Shown piece after piece: positions 23,918 through 30,885 of a DNA stretch of 40,986 nucleotides. Position numbers and translations under genes: made by a program. The stretch's first letter is position 1, and each line of letters opens with the position of its first letter. The notes under the pieces are model-generated. The model worked only from the letters and a program-made list of their open reading frames with translations. It searched no databases and was not told the origin of the DNA. Location of the stretch: the NCBI GenBank assembly GCA_025350815.1, contig JANXXE010000062.1:1-40986 (forward strand), in the 5' to 3' direction. Source of the DNA: Myxococcales bacterium. GTDB taxonomy: Bacteria; Myxococcota_A; Polyangia; Fen-1088.

Positions 23918-25063
23918 TCACTCGGCGGGCGCGTCGGGATTTCGACGCCGCAACTTCTCGACCAGGGTGGTGCGGCCCATCCCCAACAGCTTGGCCGCCT
24001 CCTTCTTGTTGCTGCCCGTCTGCGCGAGGGCGGCGTCGAGGTAGGCATTTTCCAACTGGCGCAGCATGGTGGGCAGATCGATCGGCAACGAAATAGCAAA
24101 ACCGGGCAATGGCGTCGGCGTGGCCGGCATTGTCAGGGGTGCGCTGACCAGTTCGTCACTGATGCCCGCCGACAACACGACGGGCGCGGGCGTCGATATC
24201 TCCTGCGCGTAGGCGACCGCCGGGATCAAGGCCGGCACCGCAGCGACGCTGTCTGTCTGGATCTGGATCTGGGCGGTCGGGCGCAAGATGGGCGGCAGGT
24301 CCGACAGGCGAATGACCGGTCCCTCCACGCACACAGATAGACGTTCGACCAAGTTCTCCAACTCGCGCACGTTCCCGGGCCATGCGTAGCTTTCAAGGCA
24401 GGCCAGTGCCGCCGCCTCGATGGGACGCGTCTCGCCCCGGCGTGCCCAGAAGTGCGCGAACAGAACCGAAATGTCCTCGGGCCGCTCGCGCAGCGCCGGA
24501 ATTCTGATCGGGCAGACGTGCAGCCGGTAATACAGATCGCTGCGGAAACGGCCCAGGCGCACCTCCTCGGCGAGATCCCGGTGGGTCGCGGCGATGAGAC
24601 GAAAATTGGCGGTAGTGGACTCCGAGCTGCCGACCGGCTCGTAGGTGCGTTCTTGCAGCAGGCGCAGGATCTTCACCTGCAACGACAGTGGCAGCTCGCC
24701 GATTTCGTCCAGCAACAAGGTCCCGCCCTCGGCCATCGCCACGCGGCCGCGACGGGGCGCCACGGCGCCGGTGAAGGCCCCCTTGACGTACCCGAACAGC
24801 TCGCTTTCCAGCAATGATTCCGGAATCGCGCCGCAGTTCACGGGCACGAACGGTCGGCCCACGCGCGTGCTGTTCGCGTGGACGAAACGCGCCATGACTT
24901 CCTTGCCGGTACCGGTCTCGCCGCCCAGCAGGACAGTCGCTTCACTGGCGGCGATGCGGGTGCATGTGCGACGAAGGTCGGCCAGCGGGGATCGCGGCGC
25001 ATGAACCAAGGCGGCGCCGGCGCCTTCCGCGGTACCGGCCAGTTGTATGGAAGATAACCCCAT
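23918..25063 (-). CDS. sigma54-dependent transcriptional activator 1, no receiver domain
   Basis: A 381-residue AAA+ enhancer-binding protein. Walker A GETGTGKE at 48-55, GAFTGA at 95-100, Walker B GTLLLDEI near 118 and [10 protein letters not shown] are intact, so it should activate sigma54 RNA polymerase. About 75 Pro/Ala/Val-rich residues link the AAA+ core to a Fis-type helix-turn-helix ([23 protein letters not shown]) at about 353-375. Like activator 2 it lacks a receiver domain; only about 35 residues precede the AAA+ core. ATG 25063 is chosen because the upstream open frame carries no homologous sequence and overlaps a promoter-like region. It follows the histidine kinase gene by 91 bases. 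Confidence 0.9.
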   Translation of the reverse strand: MGLSSIQLAGTAEGAGAALVHAPRSPLADLRRTCTRIAASEATVLLGGETGTGKEVMARFVHANSTRVGRPFVPVNCGAIPESLLESELFGYVKGAFTGAVAPRRGRVAMAEGGTLLLDEIGELPLSLQVKILRLLQERTYEPVGSSESTTANFRLIAATHRDLAEEVRLGRFRSDLYYRLHVCPIRIPALRERPEDISVLFAHFWARRGETRPIEAAALACLESYAWPGNVRELENLVERLSVCVEGPVIRLSDLPPILRPTAQIQIQTDSVAAVPALIPAVAYAQEISTPAPVVLSAGISDELVSAPLTMPATPTPLPGFAISLPIDLPTMLRQLENAYLDAALAQTGSNKKEAAKLLGMGRTTLVEKLRRRNPDAPAE

Positions 25064-25086
25064 TGCCAGAATCCATCGGCGGGGTT

Positions 25087-25132
25087 CTGACGGACTTGAG
25101 CCAATATCCTGACAGCGCGCGCGAACCGTCAG
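25087..25132. repeat. nested inverted repeats upstream of activator 1, possible operator
   Basis: CTGACGG (25087-25093) and CCGTCAG (25126-25132) form a perfect 7-bp inverted pair. Inside it CCTGAC (25108-25113) and GTCAGG (25128-25133) form a second pair. Three copies of a TGACRG-like half-site thus cluster in the gap between the kinase and activator 1, overlapping the predicted promoter. Confidence 0.4.
25103..25132 (-). promoter_or_regulatory. sigma70-like promoter for activator 1
   Basis: On the minus strand CTGACG (25127-25132), 18 bases, GATATT (25103-25108), each matching four of six consensus bases. It lies within the nested inverted repeats, so binding there could block or tune it. 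Expected leader is about 35 bases to ATG 25063. Confidence 0.35.
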
Positions 25133-25154
25133 GAAACGGTCCCAGCGTCGGAGT

Positions 25155-26684
25155 CTAGGGGTTGCGCAAGGCCCTGCGGACCTCGTGGACCAGCCGGGCC
25201 ATGGTGAAGGGCTTGGCCACCAGAGCCTGTCCCGCGGACAGGACGCCACGGTGCACAATGGCGTCGTCGGCGTGGCCCGACATATAGAGGATTCGCATCT
25301 CGGGTCGCAGCGGGGCCAGGCGTGCCGCCACCTGCGGGCCGTTCATCTGGGGCATGACAACGTCGGCCAACAGCAGGTCGATGCGACCGGCGAACGATTC
25401 GCCAATCTCGAGGGCGGCCTGCACCGAATCGGCCTCCAGGACCCGGTAGCCCTGTTCCCGCAGCGCCGCGAGCACCAGCTCTCGGACGGCCGTCTCGTCC
25501 TCAACCAGCAGCACGGTCTCGGGACCGGCCGCTTCCTGCCTCGGCCCCGGCACAGTCGAGTGCGCCGGACGCATGCGCCCGGGAACCGCGGCCTGCGGCA
25601 ACAGGACCTCGAAAACCGCACCACGGTCCTGCGGACTGTCGACGCTGATGCGCCCCTGCATTCTTGTGACGGCCGCATGGACGCTGGCCAGCCGCAGTCC
25701 CGCATCAGTCTCGCTGACTCCGTCAACGGCGAAGGGCTCGAACATCTTGTCGCGCGCAGCGGTGCCCAGCCCGGGTCCGTCGTCGCCCAGCCGCAAACGG
25801 ACCCAAGAATCTTCCCGACCGTCAGGTGAATCGCCGTTCGACAGCTCGATGGCGACCCGCGCCCCATCGGGCGTCCTGTCCCGCGCGAACGCGACCAGAT
25901 TCATGATGGCCTGCTCGACCTGTCCCTGGTCGGCACTGATCTGCGCCAGCCCCGGGGCCGTCTTCACGATCAACTCACCGCCCTGCCCCAGCAGCCGACG
26001 CAAGACCGGCTCAACACCCGACACGACAGCGCCCAGATCCAGGATCTGCGGAGACAAGGTCTGGCGACGGCCCAGCGCCATCAGCTGCTGCGTCAGCGCA
26101 GTCGCCTTCTGCGCCGCGGTCACGATCTGACCCAGATCCTTGCGCCGGCCGTCGTCGGGGGCAAGACCGGCGAGAATGACGTGCGCGTAGCCAGAAATAG
26201 CCGTCAGAAGATTGTTGAAATCGTGGGCTATGCCGCCTGCGAGGCGCGCCACCGCTTCCATCCTTTGCGCCTGACGAAGTTCGTCCTCCTTGACCCGCAG
26301 CGCTTCCGTCGCACGGCGACTCTCCGTCAGATCGTAGGCGACGCCCACCACGCCGGTGATGCGGCCGTCGGGGTCGCGAAGCGGCTCGAGGTGGCAACGG
26401 TAGAAATGGCCCCCGAAGTCGGTCTCGTAGCTGACGCTTTGCCCGGACAACGACTGACGGTGGGCAGCGATGATCTTCGCCCGTACCCCCTGTGAATCGG
26501 CCAGAAAATCCTCCAGCGTCGAGCCCACGACCTGGCCTGGCTGCCAACCGGCACCGGCGAGGCCAGCACCGCCGGACCAAGTGTAGCGCAAGTCCGCGTC
26601 GACTGACCAAACAACCGCCGGCAGGTGGTCCAGCAGCCGCCGCAACGCCGCTTGGTCTTGTTGAACCGTTACAGCCGCCGTCAT
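25155..26684 (-). CDS. soluble hybrid PAS-histidine kinase with C-terminal receiver; degenerate ATP-binding domain
   Basis: The 509-residue protein has no membrane segment. A PAS domain spans about 14-122 ([17 protein letters not shown] opening). The H-box [10 protein letters not shown] has phospho-acceptor His154. The ATPase domain runs about 255-365: the G1 box DDGPGLG is intact, but the N-box reads NLVAFARD, with Phe266 where the Mg-binding Asn is expected, and the G2 box reads AGLRLAS instead of GLGLS, with Arg331 replacing Gly. The receiver (about 391-509) keeps Asp441 in LLLADVVMP and Lys491. The kinase may thus be weak, inactive or a phosphatase, passing signals by its receiver. ATG 26684 follows a GAGG-type site. 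It may regulate the flagellar genes that follow. Confidence 0.88.
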   Translation of the reverse strand: MTAAVTVQQDQAALRRLLDHLPAVVWSVDADLRYTWSGGAGLAGAGWQPGQVVGSTLEDFLADSQGVRAKIIAAHRQSLSGQSVSYETDFGGHFYRCHLEPLRDPDGRITGVVGVAYDLTESRRATEALRVKEDELRQAQRMEAVARLAGGIAHDFNNLLTAISGYAHVILAGLAPDDGRRKDLGQIVTAAQKATALTQQLMALGRRQTLSPQILDLGAVVSGVEPVLRRLLGQGGELIVKTAPGLAQISADQGQVEQAIMNLVAFARDRTPDGARVAIELSNGDSPDGREDSWVRLRLGDDGPGLGTAARDKMFEPFAVDGVSETDAGLRLASVHAAVTRMQGRISVDSPQDRGAVFEVLLPQAAVPGRMRPAHSTVPGPRQEAAGPETVLLVEDETAVRELVLAALREQGYRVLEADSVQAALEIGESFAGRIDLLLADVVMPQMNGPQVAARLAPLRPEMRILYMSGHADDAIVHRGVLSAGQALVAKPFTMARLVHEVRRALRNP

Positions 26685-26757
26685 CGCATCACCTCGCCTG
26701 TCACCCTGACTGCCCACCTTGTCAACCTGCGCGGCATGGTAGCCTGGTGCCGTCTCG

Positions 26758-27924
26758 ATGCCAAGACGGCGCTGGTCGCTAGACGCATACCCCCGGCTTC
26801 TGTTGGCCGGACTTTTGGCCGGACTTTTGGCCGGAGTTTGGGCGGCGGGTTGCCACGGCGAGCCCATCCCGCCCCCCGGCAGCGGGTCCGACGCGCATCC
26901 CGCCGAAGACACCACGACAACCGACGCGACACCGGCCATCCTCGCCGTCGACTTCACCGCTGGGCAGTGCACGCAAATCGACCTCGCGGTGCCCCAGTGC
27001 AGCGGCCACGCCCCACTGACCGTGTCGTTCGTGCCAATTCACCCGGTCGGCATCAACCGCTACCTCTGGGATTTCGGCGACGCGACGGCAAAGTCGTCGG
27101 AACCAACACCCGTTCACACGTACAGCATCCCCGGCTCGTACGACGTCACGCTGGTGGGCGCGGGGGCGACCGGGACAGTCTCGAAGGTTCGGCCCGCCTT
27201 CGTCGTAGTCACAGTAAATGATCTGGGTGATCCCTGTGACGTGGACACGCAATGCAGGGCTGGCCTGTCGTGCGTGTGTGGTTCTGCCGGCAAGTGCCCG
27301 GCCGCGTTCGCCCGCGGAATCTGCGCGGCGACCTGCAGCGACAAACCGTGTGGGGACGCCGCCGTATGCGCCGACCTCACGTTGTCCGCCACGAACCCCG
27401 AGCCCTGGCAGCAGCCGCTGTGCCTGCGACCGTGCGCGCGCGACAAAGACTGCGGGCCCGGCCTCCGCTGCCGCGACGTGCCCGCCCGCAACCCGGCAGG
27501 TTCCTGGGTCAAGGCGTGTTTTGCCGAGACGCCCGGATCGCCGGGGACGTCGTGCCGGGGCGCCAACGGCCAGCTTCGCCACGATCTGTGCATCACCGGC
27601 CTGTGCGCAAACTTCGGCGCCAACGGACTGTGCTCACTCGACTGCGGGGTGGCCAGCTGCCCGCCGGGCCTGGGCTGCGCGGATCTCAACACCGGGCAGA
27701 AGATCTGCTTGCGCCCCTGTGACGCCGCGTTCGCCTGCGACGGCGACGGCCTGCTGGCCTGCGTGCCCGCCGACGGCATGGGACCGCTGGGGTTCCGGAT
27801 CCCGGGCGACGGCACCATGGCCAAGTACTGTTTTGCCAGGACCTGCGATCCCGGAGCCGCGACTTGCGGCGCGGTCGGCGTGTGTACCGAGGCGCGCGGC
27901 GGCGCCCAGTGCGTGCGCAAGTAG
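26758..27924 (+). CDS. PKD-domain, Cys-rich surface lipoprotein
   Basis: A 388-residue exported protein of unknown function. The signal sequence contains the repeated AGLLAGLLAG and ends WAAGC, so Cys32 is the probable lipidated residue. A PKD-like domain lies at about 65-152, with the core YLWDFGDA and HTYSIPGSYDVTLVG. Residues 153-388 form four to five Cys-rich modules with many paired Cys (CDVDTQCRAGLSCVC, CARDKDCGPGLRCRD, CSLDCGVASCPPGLGC), probably disulfide bonded. Such lipoproteins are common in myxobacteria. It is divergent from the kinase, with 73 bases between, and convergent with the permease-protease gene after nine bases. Confidence 0.8.
   Translation: MPRRRWSLDAYPRLLLAGLLAGLLAGVWAAGCHGEPIPPPGSGSDAHPAEDTTTTDATPAILAVDFTAGQCTQIDLAVPQCSGHAPLTVSFVPIHPVGINRYLWDFGDATAKSSEPTPVHTYSIPGSYDVTLVGAGATGTVSKVRPAFVVVTVNDLGDPCDVDTQCRAGLSCVCGSAGKCPAAFARGICAATCSDKPCGDAAVCADLTLSATNPEPWQQPLCLRPCARDKDCGPGLRCRDVPARNPAGSWVKACFAETPGSPGTSCRGANGQLRHDLCITGLCANFGANGLCSLDCGVASCPPGLGCADLNTGQKICLRPCDAAFACDGDGLLACVPADGMGPLGFRIPGDGTMAKYCFARTCDPGAATCGAVGVCTEARGGAQCVRK
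26805..26828 (+). repeat. 12-bp tandem repeat inside a signal peptide
   Basis: GGCCGGACTTTT occurs twice in a row (26805-26816, 26817-26828) and starts a third, diverged copy (GGCCGGAGTTTG). It codes the repeating LAGL units of the lipoprotein's hydrophobic signal core, so slippage would change the signal length by four residues and keep the frame. Confidence 0.85.
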
Positions 27925-27933
27925 CCTGAAGTT

Positions 27934-30093
27934 TCAGCTTCCGACGCGAACCAAGGCGGCAGCAACACCGACGATTGCCAGCCGCGTGAGCCACGCCGCG
28001 GACAGTCTGCCCGTCCCCGCGCGAACCAGCCCCGCAACAACATGGGTGGTGACGAAGGCCAGCGACGCCTCGCCGCGTCCGGCTGCCACGGACAGCAGCG
28101 TGGCGCCCACGAACGCGAGCACACGACCGTATCCGTCGTCTGCCAAAGCCCGCTGGATGATGCCGCGGAAGACCACTTCCTCGACGGTCACCGTCAGAAC
28201 GCCGAAAACGATCGACATCACAGGGGACGGCCCATGCCAATCCGATGACACGTCCTGCCCGCCGGACAGCCGCAAGAGTGCCGTCGCCCCCAAAGCCGCG
28301 CCAACGGCCAGGCCCAGGGCCGGCCACCACCCCATGCGTGCCTTGTCACGCGGGCGACGGGCGACATACAACGCCGCGCACACACCAACGAGCGCCAGGA
28401 ACGCGAGATCGACCCAGACGGCCGCCTCGGGCGTGGCAGTGGTTCGGGGCACGTTGAGGGCGGCGCGGTGGCCGAGGAATAGCAAGATGGCCAGCGACGC
28501 GCCGGCGCCCGGGGTCATCAGACGTTGGCGTCGGTCGACCTGACTGTCTGGATCGAAGGCGTCCGCCGCGCGCCGAATCCCCGTCGACCAGTAAAGACCC
28601 GTCGCCAGCAGATACAGCGCGACCCCGCGCCAGCGCGACACACCCGTGTCCGTCAGCACGACGTTGTAGAGCCCAGCCACCAGCAAGTACAGGTACACCA
28701 CCGACGGCGACAGGGTGCTGCGTGCCTCGTCGGTGAAGTCGGCGGCCCCACACGCCATGGCCACTGCCAACCAGGAAATCGCAACAGCACCCAGCAGCAC
28801 GAGACCGCCCAGCAGCAGCGTCTCGGGTGACGCGGCGACGTCGCCCGCCAGGCCAAGGCCGAGGAAGGTCACGCCACCCATGCCACCGATGACCAGCGAC
28901 CAGAACAGCGCCCGCGCGGCCATCAAACGGCCAAGCGGCGTCGGCGCCGACCGCAGAATCCAAAACGCCCGACGTTCAGCCTCCATATGCGCAAGCGGCC
29001 CGAAGGTTGCCGCGTAGGCCGCCAGCGAAAACGCCACCAGGCCAACGTGGTGGGCATCCGCCGTCGACCAGCCCCAGCCGGCGCTGCCAAACACCTGCAC
29101 CCCAACGAACACCAGAGGCATCGCGATGAGGCGCAGCAGGCGCGACCGATCGCGCGTCAGATGCCGCCAGTCCTTGCCAAAGGGTCCGATCGATCGCCGC
29201 CGCGTTCCCGCGGCAACAGCCCGTGCGGCCTCAGCCCAGGGCGCGCCCGCTTGCTCCCAGCCGCCCCGGGCCGCCAGCGCCACCGCGAACATCGCCAGCG
29301 CCGTGGCCACCACGGACAACGACACCACCGCGCCCAGCGCAAGCAAGCCCGCGCCGGCACCACCCGCCGAAAGCGCCACCAGCGGCGCCACAATGGCCCA
29401 GGCTGGACTGCGCGCGATGACGCCCGTCCATGGCATCAGGTGATCGACGGCCGCCACGGGCTGCCTGAGGACCCAGGTCGCCACCATCCACAATCCCGCC
29501 ATCGCCAGTGCGGCCAGGGTGGCGGAAAGTGCCCAGGCGGTTCGACGCCGACGCGGTTTCACCAGGCGCACCACGATGATCTGCCCGGCCTGGGCCACGG
29601 CCGACACCGCGATCTGAACCGCAACTGACGTGGCGACAGCCATCCCCACGCCAGGCGCGCCCAGGTTCCAGCCCAGCGCGCCCGCGACCAACGCCGGCAC
29701 CAGAAACAGCGCATCGAAAAAATCGGTGGCGGCTCCGGCCAGACTGCGCGCCAACACCAGGTTGGACAGTGCGATGGGTTTGGTCAGGAAGAATTCGTTT
29801 TCCCCCGACCCCGCCACCACCGCGTCGTTGCTGGCCATCTTGCCGAACACGCTGGCGGTCACGATCGCCCCGCAAACAGCGGCAAGGGCCGCGCCCTGAA
29901 CCGCACGCCCGGCGACAGCCGCGATGGTGTCAAGCGCGGTCCACAAAAGGCCCGTGTACGCGACCGGTGTCGCAAGGACAAACAGCCAAACCAGGCGCAG
30001 CGATTTTCCGCGCGGTGATCGCCACGCAGTATTCCACATCGAACGCAGACGGAACCGCACCAGCAGACGCACCAAATGCAACGTCGAGCCCAC
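27934..30093 (-). CDS. ABC-2 type permease fused to a CPBP-family intramembrane protease domain
   Basis: A 719-residue polytopic membrane protein. Residues about 1-530 are an ABC-2-like permease with some ten hydrophobic segments and a cytosolic Arg-rich loop (about 295-320). The C-terminal part, about 545-719, is a CPBP (CAAX/Abi) domain: EEVVFRG begins at Glu638 and the second motif His is His684 in FVTTHVVAG. The third CPBP motif, usually with His and Asn, reads WLTRLAIVG here, so one catalytic element may be missing. The start is GTG 30093. With the ATPase gene 66 bases upstream it forms a probable two-component ABC exporter; the substrate is unknown. CPBP-ABC fusions are known from other bacteria. 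Confidence 0.85.
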   Translation of the reverse strand: MGSTLHLVRLLVRFRLRSMWNTAWRSPRGKSLRLVWLFVLATPVAYTGLLWTALDTIAAVAGRAVQGAALAAVCGAIVTASVFGKMASNDAVVAGSGENEFFLTKPIALSNLVLARSLAGAATDFFDALFLVPALVAGALGWNLGAPGVGMAVATSVAVQIAVSAVAQAGQIIVVRLVKPRRRRTAWALSATLAALAMAGLWMVATWVLRQPVAAVDHLMPWTGVIARSPAWAIVAPLVALSAGGAGAGLLALGAVVSLSVVATALAMFAVALAARGGWEQAGAPWAEAARAVAAGTRRRSIGPFGKDWRHLTRDRSRLLRLIAMPLVFVGVQVFGSAGWGWSTADAHHVGLVAFSLAAYAATFGPLAHMEAERRAFWILRSAPTPLGRLMAARALFWSLVIGGMGGVTFLGLGLAGDVAASPETLLLGGLVLLGAVAISWLAVAMACGAADFTDEARSTLSPSVVYLYLLVAGLYNVVLTDTGVSRWRGVALYLLATGLYWSTGIRRAADAFDPDSQVDRRQRLMTPGAGASLAILLFLGHRAALNVPRTTATPEAAVWVDLAFLALVGVCAALYVARRPRDKARMGWWPALGLAVGAALGATALLRLSGGQDVSSDWHGPSPVMSIVFGVLTVTVEEVVFRGIIQRALADDGYGRVLAFVGATLLSVAAGRGEASLAFVTTHVVAGLVRAGTGRLSAAWLTRLAIVGVAAALVRVGS

Positions 30094-30097
30094 GTCG

Positions 30098-30151
30098 CTA
30101 GACCTTGCGCCCGCTGCCGTCGGTGCCGTCCGTGCCGTCGGTGCCGTCCAT
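30098..30151 (-). CDS. possible 17-residue peptide, DGT repeats
   Basis: Between the ABC ATPase stop and the permease start an ATG opens a frame of 17 codons: Met, three DGT units, then DGSGRKV and a TAG. It consists mostly of a 9-bp tandem repeat. It has no strong ribosome-binding site and may be only repeat DNA between coupled genes. Confidence 0.2.
   Translation of the reverse strand: MDGTDGTDGTDGSGRKV
30114..30149. repeat. 9-bp tandem repeat, four units, between ABC ATPase and permease genes
   Basis: Four consecutive near-identical units of pattern GTGCCGTCS: 30114-30122, 30123-30131, 30132-30140, 30141-30149. The first unit starts CTG rather than GTG. This is the only tandem repeat in the gap between the two exporter genes and is likely prone to copy-number change. 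Confidence 0.85.
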
Positions 30152-30159
30152 GCCCGCCC

Positions 30160-30885
30160 CTACGTTTCGGTGACCTTGAGAAACAGATCTTCGAGGCTGC
30201 TGTCCGGCGACGCGGCGTAGCGGGCGCGCAAATCGGCGGGCGTGCCCACCGCTTGCAGGACGCCTTGCCGGATGATGGCGACCCGCCGGCACACCCGTTC
30301 GGCCGTTTCCAGCAGGTGCGTGGACAAGAATATCGTCCGGCCCCCGGCCGCCAGGTCGACGATGATGTCGCGCATGTCGCGCGCCCCGCGCGGATCCAGA
30401 CCGTTGGTCGGCTCGTCGAGGATCAGCACCCGCGGTTCGTGAATCAGCGCAGCGGCCAGCGCCAGCCGCTTGCGCATCCCGTGCGAGTAACTCACCGTGA
30501 AGGTGTCCGCGTCCGCGCCCAATCCAAAACGTTCGATCCCCGCGTCCGCACGCCGACGGGCCTCGGTCTTGCTGAACCCGTGCAGCCCGGCGACGAATTC
30601 GAGCAATTCGGCCCCCGAAAGATAGGGATACAGGAAAGGCTCGTCGGGCAGGTAGCCGATGTCGCGCTTGAGGGCGACCGAGTCGCTATGGCAGTCGCGG
30701 CCAAGCACCGTGGCGCGTCCCTCCGTCGGCTTCAGCAGACCCATCAGCAGCCGGATGGTCGTGGTCTTGCCCGAGCCATTCGGCCCGAGGAATCCCACCA
30801 CCTCGCCCGCCTCCACCCGAAGTGACAGGGCATTGAGCGCGACCTTGTCGCCGAAGCGTTTGGTCAGGCCGAAGGTCTCGATCAA
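30160..30885 (-). CDS. ABC transporter ATP-binding protein
   Basis: The 241-residue ATPase has Walker A GPNGSGKT at 34-41, the signature region SYSHG at 132-136 (a variant of LSGGQ), Walker B VLILDEPTNGLDP from about 153 and the H-loop STHLLE near 185. LMGLLKPTEGRATVLG and the domain size match ABC-2 exporter ATPases of the CcmA/NatA type. TTG 30885 is preferred as start because it overlaps the upstream gene's stop as TTGA and the conserved sequence begins here (IETFGLTKRFG); an upstream ATG at 31011 would lie wholly within the radical-SAM gene. The partner is the permease-CPBP protein downstream. The ATPase drives export of an unknown substrate. Confidence 0.9.
   Translation of the reverse strand: MIETFGLTKRFGDKVALNALSLRVEAGEVVGFLGPNGSGKTTTIRLLMGLLKPTEGRATVLGRDCHSDSVALKRDIGYLPDEPFLYPYLSGAELLEFVAGLHGFSKTEARRRADAGIERFGLGADADTFTVSYSHGMRKRLALAAALIHEPRVLILDEPTNGLDPRGARDMRDIIVDLAAGGRTIFLSTHLLETAERVCRRVAIIRQGVLQAVGTPADLRARYAASPDSSLEDLFLKVTET

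Noticed and set aside
26720-26725. Perfect TTGACA on the minus strand before the histidine kinase
   Set aside because: No -10-like hexamer at the proper distance, so a promoter cannot be supported.
27218-28543. Plus-strand frame overlapping the PKD lipoprotein and the permease-protease gene
   Set aside because: Its Arg/Ala/Pro-rich translation has no domain; it is a frame shadow of the Cys-rich gene.
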